Assembly (NCBI GenBank): GCA_038501195.1
Contig: JBBPUQ010000005.1
Coordinates: 868,001-932,000 of the forward strand
Source of the DNA: Nemania diffusa
Lineage: Eukaryota > Ascomycota > Sordariomycetes > Xylariales > Xylariaceae
Direction: 5' to 3'
Length of the DNA stretch: 64,000 bases
Positions 35,671 to 49,669 of this stretch are shown here, piece by piece. The notes under the pieces were generated by a model. The model saw only the letters and a program-made list of their open reading frames with translations. It did no database searches and was not told the DNA's origin. The stretch's first letter is position 1. Each line of letters starts with the position of its first letter. The translations under genes and the position numbers were made by a program.

Positions 35671-36450
35671 TTACCTCTTGCTCCCTACTACCAGCAATAG
35701 CAATACCGTGGATAGGGAAGGAAAGGAGAGAGAGGGAGACGGAACACGGGATAGAAGGACATAACAAAACAGAACACCATTCAGCTCACAAAGGGGATAG
35801 ACTTTGCTCCTCCGATCACGCTCGGAAACAGATGACGTTGAGGACAACTCCCCCGCTGTGCACTTTCTTCGTTATTTACTTTGTTAGAGGGAGGTTTCAC
35901 TGCCTCACCATGTCAGGCTTACAACGCATGTATATACAAGTTGTCTTAGTATTGAGGAATATGCATAGCCAGGCGTTTAGGGGATATCATGATAGCAGCG
36001 TATCTACCCTACTAGGGGGTTGGGGCAGGACTAAAATGAACATTATATCCGCAGCTCACGCTGTTAAAATAGCTTCTTTATATCTTTTGCATTACGTTCT
36101 GACAAATTACAAATAGAGAACTTCTCTGGGAGGGGGCTAGAAAAAGGGAGAGGTAGTCAGAGAACGAAATACGATATTTAATTCAGCTTAAAAGACACCT
36201 TGAACCTAAACATTAAAAGGACAACAAAGTTCTTCAAAAAAAGTCAGTGAAGCTTCTCAGACTATTCCCGTTTAATTGTTAAATGATAGACATGCTGACC
36301 CCAACGAGAACCTGCGAGAAAGACTCGCAAAGGCCGCTTCGCGGGAATCCAAGAATTACAAGCTGAGATTAACGAGCGGTATTCCAGTCTTCTAATCAGA
36401 TAGACCATTGCATCCCACGATCCTGATCTAGCCGTTCCTAGCAGGCCCTA
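35671..36450. other. Convergent 3' region, no gene seen
   Basis: About 780 bp between SSN3 and the coiled-coil protein gene. A 94-codon frame at 35,832-36,116 lacks any feature of a real gene. Confidence 0.5.
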
Positions 36451-37425
36451 TCACTCCGGCGGCTTCGACGCCTGCCCGCTGCGCGTGGTGACGACCTCGG
36501 ACGGACCGGGTGCCGCGGCGTCGAGGGATCGCGAGGTCCTCCTCTTCCGCGCCGGCACGCTGAGCTTCGAAATGCCCTCTGGCTGCGCCGTCGAAGCCCG
36601 CCTTTTCCGTAGTTGTCTCGAGACCCCCGTTCCGCCGCAAACGCCAGGGCTCTCCGTCTTCCGCTCCTGTCTGTTTTGAGACGGTGGTGACAGTGACAGT
36701 GATGGTGATTGTAACGGGGACGAAGGTGACGATGACGCTACCCTTGGGCCAGCCGCGGCAGCGCTGTCTTCGCCCATAGCCGGCCACTGCATCTCGATCC
36801 ACTGCCTCAGATTCGCATGCCGCTCCAGCTGCCCGTCCACCGTCCTTATACGGCCCTCAAGGATATCCACCCGGCTCGGCCGCCGCATCTCCTCCTCGAT
36901 GCCACGGACTACCGAGGTGAAGACCCTCTCGCCGTCGTTCGGCCCCGGGTTCTCCCGCACCTGCTGCTGTCTCTGCACCAGCCTCTCCCGTTCCTTCTCT
37001 AGCTTCTCGAGCTGCACGAGGTGGTAGCACTGGTACTCGAGCCAGTTCTGCGCGCGCGTCTGCTCTTTCACCTCGGGGCGTAGGTGCACGTCTCCTGTCA
37101 GCCCGTGCTGCTGGCGCTTTTCCGCTACGAGGTCTACGTACTTGCTGAACCGTGCGTCTGGGTAGCGGCGGCGGTGGCCGAGCTGCCAGCTGCGGAAATT
37201 CCCCCAGTCCCACATCTGCATGGCGAGGACGCCGTTGCGCCACGAGGATGTGGGTTGCCAGTAGCCCACAATGGCGCGGTACTCAGCTGGGGGGTTTCGC
37301 AGGGGCACCTCGAGGCCGGGAGGGTAGCAGGGCGGACAGCCTTCCTGTTCCAGCTCGCGGCGCGCTTCGGCTTCTTCCTCGCGGACGTCCTCCTCCATGT
37401 CTTCCTCGTAGTAGGGGGGTGTCAT
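36451..37425 (-). CDS. Uncharacterised fungal protein with central coiled coil
   Basis: One exon of 324 codons from the ATG at 37,425. The N-terminus is acidic (EEDMEEDVREEEAEARRELEQ), followed by a Trp/Tyr-rich globular stretch with WDWGNFRSWQLGHRRRYPDA and KYVDLVAEKRQQHGL, then WLEYQCYHLVQLEKLEKERERL running into a charged coiled coil at about residues 135-165. The last 110 residues are Ser/Pro/Arg-rich and carry basic clusters (RKRR, ARKRRTS) that may be nuclear localisation signals. The W-x-x-F-R-x-x-Q ... RFPxYxxxV ... WxEYxxYE layout resembles a family of uncharacterised proteins common in plant-associated ascomycetes; this is from memory and not tested. Its codons end mostly in G/C, which supports real coding. 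Function unknown. Confidence 0.7.
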   Translation of the reverse strand: MTPPYYEEDMEEDVREEEAEARRELEQEGCPPCYPPGLEVPLRNPPAEYRAIVGYWQPTSSWRNGVLAMQMWDWGNFRSWQLGHRRRYPDARFSKYVDLVAEKRQQHGLTGDVHLRPEVKEQTRAQNWLEYQCYHLVQLEKLEKERERLVQRQQQVRENPGPNDGERVFTSVVRGIEEEMRRPSRVDILEGRIRTVDGQLERHANLRQWIEMQWPAMGEDSAAAAGPRVASSSPSSPLQSPSLSLSPPSQNRQERKTESPGVCGGTGVSRQLRKRRASTAQPEGISKLSVPARKRRTSRSLDAAAPGPSEVVTTRSGQASKPPE

Positions 37426-38291
37426 GTCTCTATACCATCCGAATATCAGCGATACGGAAAAGAGGGCGTAAATTAAGACTTTCTTCGACTAACCGTAGTC
37501 GTGCGAGGAGAGCCTCGTCGACAGGAGCAGGTTGCAGAGCAGCTTGTGCCCATCGCTGCCTAGATAGCGACAATACATCGTCTAGTTAGCTAACTCTCAT
37601 ACACGTCGCAGCTGCAATTTTTGGGAGGGGCACGAACTCCGCTCTCTCTACAACTGCTATTCGCTGGGCTTCTGTGAGCAGTTCGATATTGGGTATCTTA
37701 ATTAACCTACTCGTCGTAGAAAGAGAAATGTCAACAGATCTATCCCAAGTGTGTAGAGCAAGGTATTACAAACCTAATGTTGCCGTCATCGTTGACGGTA
37801 GCTTGGGCGGCTAAATTATCGATGAAAGAATCAGACATTTCCAGTTCGAGAAGATACACTCGTAAAGTTACTGTACTTGTCGTAAGCTTGCTTGAGGTGT
37901 CGTGCTGGCCATATAGTTATCTAGGTTACGCATGGTTAGTAATTATCTGGTGCGACTCCCTTTCCATCCCTTTTTTCTACGCTTACGTGGCGTTGCACAC
38001 CAGGGCATCGGTGTCTACTATGTGTGTGGCCTGTCCTCCTGGTTCTCTGGCTGCTGGTCTCTAAAGTTAAAACATAAATATCAAATCGTGTAGCCCCCTC
38101 ACCTACCCCCTCCCTACAAGTGGGAGTACAGTATAAGCAAGCTCTAAAGTACTCTAATGTAATTGCTTGTATAGATTGCGGTCTTCTTAGGTAGGTAGTA
38201 TATAGATGTGGATAGTTCTGCTAGTTGAGAATAAAACACAGTTCGTGTATCGATATTCGGATCGTTTTTTTGTTTGAAAGTTCCTCGCACG
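37426..38291. other. Divergent promoter region, no gene seen
   Basis: About 870 bp between the coiled-coil protein and the FHA-like kinase. A 95-codon frame at 37,777-38,064 has a hydrophobic run but no other support. Confidence 0.5.
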
Positions 38292-40081
38292 ATGTTTGAC
38301 CCCGACGTCTTTGCTGTTCTTACGCCCGTGGGGAATAACTACAAAGCGATCAGCGCTTTCAGGTTGTCACATAACTCGAAATGGTTTTGCGAGGCGGTTG
38401 GAGGCGTGGCTGAAAAGCCTACCATTAGTAGTCGAGAGGTGACCCCCTTTGAGAACCCCGAAGGCATAAACAACGAAAAAGACAGATTCGACTCACTTGT
38501 CCTTACGTTTGATAAGCTCCTACATCTGGAGGACTTTCAAAATGGGATCACGTTTGGTACAAACCCAGCCTCGTCGCATATTCTTCTAGGTTACCGAGGG
38601 ACGAGGGGGGCTAGTGCAAGGCAGTGCAATATTGTCGTGGATGAAGACCTTCAGATATTGTTGGAGGATTACTATTCCACTTATGGAACGGCGGTTAGCT
38701 ACGATGGCCAGAATGAGGACGAGATTCGGAAAAATGAGAGATGGATTTTAGCACATGAGCCCGGCGCAGAGATGCCGTTTCAATACACCTCGATCCATTC
38801 GGGTAAACTCGGTATCAGGGTCCAATTTCCCAACCACGAGAAGGCTACTCCAACGTATGTCAAAAATCTCAAAGCACTTCGCAAAAAATGCAGAGAGAGC
38901 AAAGAAGCTGGTCCCAGCGTTCTGGCGCTGGACTTGAATAGTAGACCGACAACACAGAAACCCACTGGAGCTCGAACCCCTGGCAAGGGGCTGCTCTACT
39001 TTGAGGGCAAATGCCTTGGAGAGGGAGCGTTCGGCGAGGTCCACCGCGTTATCAGGCTTCGGGACGGGAAGGTGCTTGCGTCCAAAACATTCAAACCCCC
39101 ATCTAGCCATAGTAGCAAACGGGTAAGGGAAAGCGATCAACTATGGCTGGAAAAGATACGAAAAGAATACACCTTTATGAAAGACAACCCACATGTAAGC
39201 CTCCCTTAACGTGAATTAGCACAACGTTAATCATTGCACAGCCCAACGTGATCCAGGTATTTGATATGCAGGAGAGCCCGAATCCTAAGATCTATATGAC
39301 CTATTTCCCCTATGGGAATATAGCGGATGCTGGTATTAGTGACAAAGTCAAATACATTACGGCTTTCGGTCAGGTGTTAGATGGACTTGCCCATCTTCAC
39401 ACTCGGAATATAGTGCACCGGGATCTCAAGCCAGATAATTTCCTTGTTGAGGAAATACCTTACTTTAAGGTTGTTATTGCTGATTTTGGCTTAGCCAACG
39501 TTGTAACCGACACCACCCCACTGACGAGTTTCTGTGGTTCACTCCCGTACATAGCACCGGAGATCTTTCCGACAGGCGGCGATGGTTACGGACCCCCAGC
39601 CGATATTTGGTCGCTGGGCGTCATTGTCCTCGGATGGCTTTATGGGCTCCCAGCGGCTCGCGGCCTACCTGGACCGATGCTGGGGCACACCAGGGCCTGG
39701 TCTTCTTGGTCTAATAACTGGACGGCAAGGCTTCTGCGTCAACTAGGCCGTCTAAGGGATAACACAATGACTTCGATGCTCTCTCAGATGATTTGCGTGG
39801 ATCCTAGTAAGAGAAACAGCGCGGCTGGAACCCTAGATTACGGCCTTAACTGGGGCGAATTTAAAAGGAGGGAGGCTGATAACCTCGTCATTAGTGCAAA
39901 GGACGAGTACAATGATGAGGAAGACGAAGAGGATGCGATGGAGGAAGGTGAAGAACAGAGGGAACACGAAGAACATGACGAAAACGATGAACATGCGGCA
40001 GCAGTCTCGACGGCCACCAGCTCCGTCAAAACTTGTATCATTGCAGACCCACGGGGAGGAGGTTTCATGGACCAGGGGTAA
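38292..40081 (+). CDS. FHA-like domain plus Ser/Thr protein kinase
   Basis: Two exons (38,292-39,194 and 39,242-40,081) around a 47-bp intron give 580 aa. Residues about 70-140 resemble a diverged FHA phosphothreonine-binding fold: FGTNPASSHILLG, then ARQCNIVVDEDLQILLEDYYSTYGTAV, then IRKNERWIL in the order seen in FHA proteins. The kinase domain covers about 235-490 with GEGAFGEV, Lys in LASKTF, HRDLKPDNF, DFGLANV, YIAPEIF and ADIWSLGVIVLGWLYGLP, so all catalytic residues are present. The C-terminus is a long acidic run of Glu/Asp/His/Asn. Rad53/Cds1-type checkpoint kinases share FHA-then-kinase order, but the sequence looks like a lineage-specific fungal family. Substrates are unknown. It is convergent with the Arf6 gene. 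Confidence 0.85.
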
Positions 40082-41821
40082 GCATTTGACGTGTAGAACA
40101 AGATCTCTGGGAAAAGGAATATACATCTACAACAAGTGTAGCTAGGCGAATAAGTACCTACATATATAGGAGGGGATAGGACATACATAACCTATCTCAA
40201 CGACCGCAAGGTTCTAAAACGAGAAGTTCTTAGGTAGTAAGAGAGTCAAGTGCTTGATTAAAATAGCCGTCAACTCGTTCTCGAGCAGGGAACCGGATTA
40301 TAAGCAAATAAAAGCTAACCAATCGATCCTCAGCTACGTTGTTGTAAGGAGCCTAGTCGCTCGGGCCTCTTAGTGTTATTCGATGCTGATGGGAGAAATA
40401 TTGTAAAGATAGGGAGCAATAACTTCCGTGGAATCTATAAGAAGGGAGGTAGGCAACTCCAACTATTAGGTATCCAAGGTAGGTACGAGAAGATATCGAA
40501 AGGTCGCGGTACAAATTTGGGAGGAGCGATCTAAAGGGCAGGGATGAGGAATAGGCCGTACCTGCTTCTTTTCCTCCATTAGGTACCTGATTGGAACAGG
40601 ACCTGCGGTTCTACCTAAGATAGGTAATTGAAACTCATCACCTGCAGTGACTCAAGCTCCGTGGACATGTGGCGCACGATGGGATACTAGGTAGGTACCT
40701 AAACGTGACAAGATAAAGAAATTGGGAAAGAACACGCTTGAGAAAAGACGGTGCCTTAAGTCACGTGTCCGGAGTGGTAGAGATAGACTCAAAGTTATGA
40801 TTTTGCCGAAGATGACATTACTTGACTCGACTGCCGTCAACGTTCGATAATCATACCAATCTACTCAATCGCCATCTTCCCGACTTCACAAGAAGTGTTG
40901 TAGCATCCCACGGAACAAATTCCAAGGAAATCAGCAGGAAATACTACCTGAAATGGCGACCACAATCATCTTTGAATATTGAGCAATATGATATGGAGCG
41001 TCTTAATAGAATACAGCAGAGGTCAGCATAAAACGGATCGTATCCGCTTATAATGAATCATCATAAACAACAACGAACAAACATAGTCCCTTTTCGGTCA
41101 TTAAATCAGCTGGATGCGTCATCTCTTGAGGCTTGTATTGTATCATCTAACCTATCTCGCCTCATCTCTCCCTCTCACTCTGGAATATCTCCCTCTCTTT
41201 ACAGCTGCCACTGCATCTCATTATCTTGAACAAAAATCTTATCCCGAACATGTAGGCGTTCATATCGTTCCCTGATGTGAGAGAATTATTCGGGGAGTAG
41301 TGGTGGTATTTTAAGAAACAAAAAGTAAGAATCGTCATGAATTAATTAAGTAGTAAGAAGTCTGATGCCGCTGCCGCTCCGCTTGCTAGGATTGTGGATG
41401 GAAGGGGTAGATTATATCACGCCCAGCGTCGTTCCCGATTTCATCCGGTTCTCATTTCTGTGTTTATGGTGGTCTGCCAACCGCCTCTATTATTCGTCTA
41501 CTGCTACTGGGTGCAGTGACAGCGTGAGGACAACAATTGGCAAAATAGCACAACATCTTTTCGTCCTCGGTTGAGTCTCTCTTAAATGGATTGTTCGTCT
41601 TCCCACCGCGCCCTCTAGGGGGTAAAGGCCCGGAAAAAATCATCATAGGTAGTATATGTAGGTCCGTGTACAGGGCTGAGCTGCTCAGCCCGAGTAGGAT
41701 TTGAGGGTTGAGGATGGGTTGGAAGGGAAACGTTGGGGGGCATATCAAGTCGTTGGTCTAGCTTGTCCAGTTTCCAGTTCGATGGGCAGGTCATAGATGC
41801 TCTATGGTCGGATCAGAAGCT
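40082..41821. other. Convergent 3' region, no gene seen
   Basis: About 1.7 kb between the kinase and Arf6 genes. It contains TAGGTACCT words at 40,440-40,700 and short chance frames only. Confidence 0.5.
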
Positions 41822-44018
<2,197 letters not shown>

Positions 44019-45284
44019 TTAGGCTCGAAACTCAACGACATGTCGACGGGTGACAGCTTGCATCGTATTGCTACTCTCCTCACCCTCAAACTTGAGGTTG
44101 ACCTTTTCGCTCCCATCCATGCCCATTACTTCGGCCTTGTAAAACGTCGTAGTATTAGGGTAGAGGGCGAGGACGACCTTCCCTTCTTCTAGCGGCGGCA
44201 ACACCGTGCCCTCCTTGGGAATAAGGATCATGCTGCTAGCACTTGTCCGAAAGTCCTTCTGGTGATGATTCTGATTTTCGTCGAAGTCGGCATCGAGGAC
44301 CCTGTATCTTCGTGACTTGCCCTCGCCACGTACCTCCTGAACAAGACCTAGTATCCAATCCGTCTGTTCGTTGCCTGCCGGCTTGGGTTTGAACGCTACT
44401 TCATCATCTTTGGCAAATATCTGCTTCGTGCGGATAGGATTAGAAGCGGGGCCGGGTTGTGGCTCGGCACTACCAGCCTTTGCCGCCGGCGTTGACCGAT
44501 CTGCTATTTTAGGCGGCACGGAATCACTCCTGTCTCCCTTATTACTACTCCCGCCGCCTCCTCCCATCCGCCGTGAAACGCTTGGGTTAGGTGAAGGCAT
44601 AGGTGAATCGTCTTGATTGAAGTCCCATAATGTGTCTTTGCGCTGTCCTCCTAGGCGGGAGACGTTCGCTTCCTGTGCTTCTTCGTTGTGCTTCACAATG
44701 GCGCGTAGCACCTTGAGCTTCTCGATCTTATCCTTAAAGGCTTGTGCCGTCGCTTCATTGTGCTTAACCCCTTGACGTGCGAGTTGATCAAACTTCTCAA
44801 GATCTTCAGCAGAAAGGGCTAGTTATCAATGTTAGCATGATTGGTGTAAAATGGTACGAGATAGGACACAAGAAACTTTCGAGGCGCACTTACACCCATT
44901 CTTTTTTTTCTCGGCACATAGCTTGTCCTGCTCATACATAGCAGATACATTGGCAGAGCTCTGGTTAAACATATCTACCAGTGAGGGTAGTTGATCTTTG
45001 ACCTCTTTCCAAGCGATCACTTCCTCCCCATGCTGGCTTATCTCGCTGTTGCGATTAGGCCCCCTACGTTGATTCCCACGTGATGACATGGCCGCGCTAT
45101 CCCGACCCGAAATAGTGCCACGTTTTACCAGGCTCGAAGTTGAGTCTGAGATGGAAATAGCCCGTCTTGGCGGACCACGGATCCGAGGAGAAATAGGGGT
45201 ATCCCAAGCGGGCCCAAGCGCAGATGAGAGTTGACTCGCGGAACGCGAGACAGCCTTATCAACTTTATCAGTATCTCTATCCAT
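44019..45284 (-). CDS. SGF29: SAGA complex subunit Sgf29 (tandem-Tudor H3K4me reader)
   Basis: Two exons (45,284-44,894 and 44,818-44,019) around a 75-bp intron give 396 aa. Sgf29 is a SAGA subunit that binds methylated H3K4 through a C-terminal double-Tudor domain and promotes Gcn5 acetylation. The Tudor region covers the last 140 residues: KDDEVAFKP, WILGLVQEV, YRVLDADFDENQ, FRTSASSMILIP, and KVVLALYPNTTTFYKAEVMG, whose Tyr and Phe fit the aromatic pocket. The helical N-terminus (VIAWKEVKDQLPSL, LEKFDQLARQGV) fits the complex-binding half. The start is uncertain: the ATG at 45,089 (MSSRGNQ, 331 aa) looks more like other fungal N-termini, while the frame stays open upstream through 45,284 and even 45,482. 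A GTAAGT at about 45,542-45,547 suggests a leader intron, and a TATATAAA lies at 45,762-45,769. Confidence 0.9.
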
Positions 45285-45761
45285 TTCATCGATCACGTCA
45301 GTACAAATAAGAAGGGTTCTAGTTAATATGATAACGAGATAATCCAAGACAGTTAGAAATGACCAATAGGAACAGCCCCGGGGACTATAAAATATTTGCA
45401 GATATGGAAGTTTGGGTACTTGCTTGGTGCAGATAAACAAATATTGACGTTCGCGCACAAACCAGGTAAAACAGGCAATCAATGGATAGACTCATAGAGG
45501 GCCCAGTAAGGAAGTCACAGAGAAATAGGAACAGCCAAGCTACTTACACAGTCTGAGACGAGAGTAATAGAGAGGATTAGTCAGAAGCGACGATGGCGAT
45601 GAGCTGTCGATGATGAGCCTGAGCAGGAGAGGGAGGCACGACGGTATGTAGATGAGGTAGTCTGAGTAATAGGTGGCGAGCGTGGTGAGAAAAGAACGGA
45701 GTCGAGGAGAAGAGAAGGAATTAGCGATTGTCGACTACCGACACGCAAAGAGCTTGCTCTT

Positions 45762-45769
45762 TATATAAG
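45762..45769 (-). promoter_or_regulatory. Candidate TATA box for Sgf29
   Basis: TATATAAA on the minus strand, about 480-680 bp upstream of the two candidate start codons, compatible with a spliced leader. Confidence 0.35.
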
Positions 45770-46786
45770 TGCGGGCGAGAGCTGAGAGCCAGGGACTACC
45801 TAGGTAGTCCGTAGTCAGTATTCGTCACCGCATGGGTAGTAGATTAGGTAGTTAACACAATACCAATCGTAAAGTATGTATGGCAAGTCTTAACCTTGTT
45901 ATATGGAAGGATACGGAAGACGTGTAGTTCGGATAATAAGCAGGGTGCACTGGCAGTTTGGCATATCTAGACATGAATATGTCAATGAGAAATATAAATA
46001 CCTAATTTAGAAATAATAGCATACGAGACGTCGCCAGAGTAAGCTCTTGTATGTTATAGATAGCTAGGTAGATAAAATATTGGTGTGATATGAGCGCGAT
46101 AAATACAAGACGCGGTATCTACATGTAGCCCTGGTCTATGAATGAGGAAATATGCTTTCCAATGACGTGGGGCTCTTTAGGTACCTACCGTCCGTAGACA
46201 CGTGCATCCGAAGCCTACCTATGAAAGGTTAGAGGTAGGTACCCAAATAGGAGTTAGTCTACATAAGGTAGTGGAATTTTTAATCTACCTACCCATGTCC
46301 CCACCTACCTACATGCACAACCACCCCTACTTTCCACTACTAAGTAGGTAGGTATAGGTACCCCTCGGTGCGCAAGTCCATCACGATGGCGGGGTAGTAT
46401 GTTGTAGGTAGTGCATGTAACCAATCCAACCCTGTCCAATACAACACATTATTAAATACGTAATTTACATACCGCTTGATTGCTTCAGCAGGTGATTGTC
46501 AAAATTTCGGAAAGAGAAAAGTCATTTGTGCCCACTTACTATTTTTTTCCCGGGATTCATATCTTTTTCTCTGGGTTCTAGATAGGTAGATTAACCAAGC
46601 GCGTCTCAGTTCTAGCAGTTTTCCGCGGTTATTACCCGCCATTTATTTACCTTTAGTCTACTTCTAGGCTTTAGCACGACTTCACAACAGTAATTCCCTC
46701 CCTCCAGACCATCGCGGCAACTCCAGACCTTACCCAACAGGGAAAGGAAACAAACATTCACGTATCCATACCTGTACACTTCGGCC
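45770..46786. promoter_or_regulatory. Divergent promoter region, Sgf29 / mannose-6-phosphate isomerase
   Basis: About 1 kb, densest in the window for TACCTAC/GTAGGTA words (46,170-46,420). A minus-strand frame at 46,612-46,911 lies across the isomerase first exon and is a shadow. Confidence 0.45.
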
Positions 46787-48231
46787 ATGGTTCTACCAAC
46801 TCCGCTATACCGCCTCCAGTGCGGTGTGAATTCGTACGACTGGGGCAAGATTGGCTCCGATTCGGCTGCTGCTAAGTTTGCTGCTGCCACTCCCTCAGAT
46901 AACCTAACCATTGAATCTGAAAAACCCTATGCAGAGGTGCGTCTCATCTCTCTCCATCTCTGAAGCCGGGGGAGAGAGACAGAGAGAGCAAGACAGACTG
47001 ACATGACACCACTCACCAGCTATGGATGGGAACTCATCCCTCCAACCCCTCCAAAGACCTCGAGTCTGGCCGGACTCTCCTTGATCTCGTCGAGTCCAAT
47101 GCCATGCTCCTAAGCCCGTCCGTCAAAGCACGGTACGGCCCCAAGCTTCCCTTCCTCTTCAAGGTGCTCTCCATCAACAAGGCCCTTTCTATCCAGGCAC
47201 ATCCCAACAAAAAGCTCGCTGAGAAGTTACACGCCAAAGATCCTAGGAATTACCCCGATGACAACCACAAGCCTGAGATGGCCATTGCCATCACCGATTT
47301 TGAGGGTTTGTGTGGCTTTAGACCGCTTGGCGAGATTGCTCATTTCCTCACTAACATTCCGTCCTTACGGAGCCTCGTTGGTGAGGAGGTAGCCACTACC
47401 TTTATCGACACCGTGAAGGGCCGCGAGACTGATGGCTCCCCCGACGGCACCACACGAAATAAGCATGCTCTTCGCTCCGCCTTTTCCGCCATGATGCAGT
47501 CCTCGCCCGAGGATGTGGCATCTGCCGCCAAATCTCTCGTCGCGGAAGCTGAGAGCCAGGGCGCCACGTTTGCCGCTGGTGGCACTGAGTCGACGAGCGG
47601 AGAAACCATGTCTCGACTCGTTGTCAGACTTAATAAGCAGTTCCCTGACGACATCGGTCTTTTCGTACTGTTCTTCCTCAACTATGTCACACTATCACCG
47701 GGTGAGGCACTCTTTTTGAAGGCTGATGACATCCATGCCTATGTGTCTGGTGACATTATCGAATGTATGGCTGCGAGCGACAATGTAGTGCGGGCGGGCT
47801 TCACTCCCAAGTTCAAAGATGTCCAAAACTTGGTCGACCTGTTGACATACAATTATGCTCCAATTGAGGAGCAGAAGATGTCACCCACTGAATACCCCTA
47901 TGCAGTTCTAAATCGCACTGCGTACAGCTCGGGGTCCGAGGCGATATTGTATGACCCCCCTATCGACGAGTTTAGCGTCATCAGGTCCGTCCTAAAAGGG
48001 GATGGGTCCAAAGTTACCTTTGATCCGATTGACGGGCCGAGCATCATTATCTGTACTGGCGGTAAAGGTAAGATCTCAGTCGGATCCAAAACCGAAGAGA
48101 TCAAGGAAGGCTATGTCTTCTTCGTGGGGGCCACAGCAGAACTCGTCATGGAATCTGAAGGCGGACAGGATGAAGAATTCATCACTTTCAAAGCATTCTG
48201 TGAAGTTGAAGACCACAGCAACGGAGCATAG
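46787..48231 (+). CDS. PMI40: Mannose-6-phosphate isomerase
   Basis: Exon 1 (46,787-46,936) and exon 2 (47,020-48,231) join in frame to 453 aa, the usual length. This type I phosphomannose isomerase interconverts fructose-6-phosphate and mannose-6-phosphate in the cytosol and supplies GDP-mannose for protein glycosylation, mannan and GPI anchors. The start [15 protein letters not shown] and the junction-spanning ELWMGTHPS match the family. The zinc ligands are visible: Gln and His in [16 protein letters not shown], Glu in HKPEMAIAI, and His in [43 protein letters not shown] completes the catalytic domain. The 83-bp intron holds an AGAGAGAG run. I see no damage or unusual insertion. Confidence 0.97.
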
Positions 48232-49183
48232 TTGCAATATCTAAGTCTCGAATATCCACCTTTGATTTAGAAGTAAGGCTACATCTCCTGAGGCTTATGG
48301 GTATCACAGGTTTAATTTCATAATGATGTTGTGGTTGATTTGCAGACTGGTGTAGAAAAATTAGCACGCAGCTAGCTCTATGAGCTTTATAGCGGCTTGC
48401 TAGAAAATATTCAAAATCAAGGTGTAGCTTAAAACAAAACTCGCGTGTCCTTAAAAGGCACTCGACTAGGCGCAACGCCCTTTTAAATCTTATATACGTC
48501 TTGTCTTGCCTCGCGGCCGCCACCTGCTCTTGGCATATAAGAGCATTTTCCTTATAGGTCGGGGAACCTCGAGATATATGAACGAAAAAAGGGTGTTTCA
48601 ATTTTGATATATACTAATCAGATTGCTATCCAACTATAAACAATTGATTATTGCTTCTTTATCTCTTTACATGCTAGAACAAGGCGGCTAGACACAATAG
48701 TTTCACGACCTATGCCGACTTTTCTACTGACAGAAGCACAAAGAGCTAGAGGAATTCTTACTACGTTGAGTATTTTATAATTATTTTACGGCGTGCTTAG
48801 AAGCTTGCAAATGAAATGTATCTATCAACCTCCTTTAGCTCATCTCGGTTCGCTCAATGACATCATCAAGATCACTATTGTCAAAACAACGATCATTTTG
48901 TAGTGTTCAGCAGCACAAATGACCTTGTTTATTGGGAATTTAGCACTAGATCTACTTTAAATACTCAACCTACATAGTTCAATTATGCAGTGAGAGGTTT
49001 GGAATATATACGTGTGTATGTACGATTATGTGTATGTGTCTATGTGTATGCCAATACCTCTACCCCAACGCCAAACTCCCCATGCCCATAAGTCAACTTA
49101 ATCTTAGAGGTATCACACGCCATTCAGGCCGCTAAGAGGTATCATACAGAAGCATTAATAAACATCCACTCGTGCCCCCAGAA
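48232..49183. other. Convergent 3' region, no gene seen
   Basis: About 950 bp, AT-rich from 48,600 to 49,000. Frames found here are short and overlap the end of the isomerase gene. Confidence 0.5.
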
Positions 49184-49669
49184 TCACAGGCCATAAATAA
49201 GCGCCACAGCGACCCCAGCAGCAACAAGGCCTGCTCGTATAGCGGTGCTCTCTCTGCCGACGCTCAACGTCGCGGCACTCGTGTCAAGGATGGGCATATG
49301 CCATCCGCAATGGGTCGCTATCGCATTTGTCTCACAGGCCCAGTACGTAGTTTGGACGAACTTTATGTCGTCCGTTACGCTCTGGGGCCCAACAATACCA
49401 CTCTCGAGACCCACGAACGGTGCTGGGGTAGGTTCTGGGTCCCCTGCGTTTGCTATGGGAGTGCCCGGGATGAAATCTGGCGTTGCGCTTGCCTGTGTAG
49501 CGCTGGTTGGTACCGTCGGTGGTATGGCCGGTGTAGCTGTCGCAGACGACGACGACGTGATTATGAACATCCCCGTCGCCGGGGCCGCAATCTCGGTCCG
49601 GGGGGCTTTGGCGATGAGGCCTGCTTCCGCGAGGCTTAGGAGGACTAATATGGGGGTGATGACCTGCAT
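49184..49669 (-). CDS. Small secreted, probably GPI-anchored protein
   Basis: One exon of 161 codons from the ATG at 49,669. Residues 1 to about 17 form a signal peptide (MQVITPILVLLSLAEAG). A Ser/Thr/Pro/Ala-rich stalk at about 33-85 is a likely O-glycosylated spacer. A compact conserved part follows (KFVQTTYWACETNAIATHCGWHMPI) with two cysteines that could form one disulphide. The last 19 residues are hydrophobic (AIRAGLVAAGVAVALIYGL) after small residues, as in GPI-anchor signals. I recall similar CxT...HCGWH blocks in uncharacterised fungal GPI proteins. The site of action would be the plasma membrane or cell wall. Other frames on the opposite strand at the same place are shadows. Function unknown. 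Confidence 0.75.
   Translation of the reverse strand: MQVITPILVLLSLAEAGLIAKAPRTEIAAPATGMFIITSSSSATATPAIPPTVPTSATQASATPDFIPGTPIANAGDPEPTPAPFVGLESGIVGPQSVTDDIKFVQTTYWACETNAIATHCGWHMPILDTSAATLSVGRESTAIRAGLVAAGVAVALIYGL

Noticed and set aside
38985..38998. GGTTCGAGC-like sequence (minus) as a tRNA B box
   Set aside because: Lies inside the kinase coding exon and cannot be folded into a tRNA.
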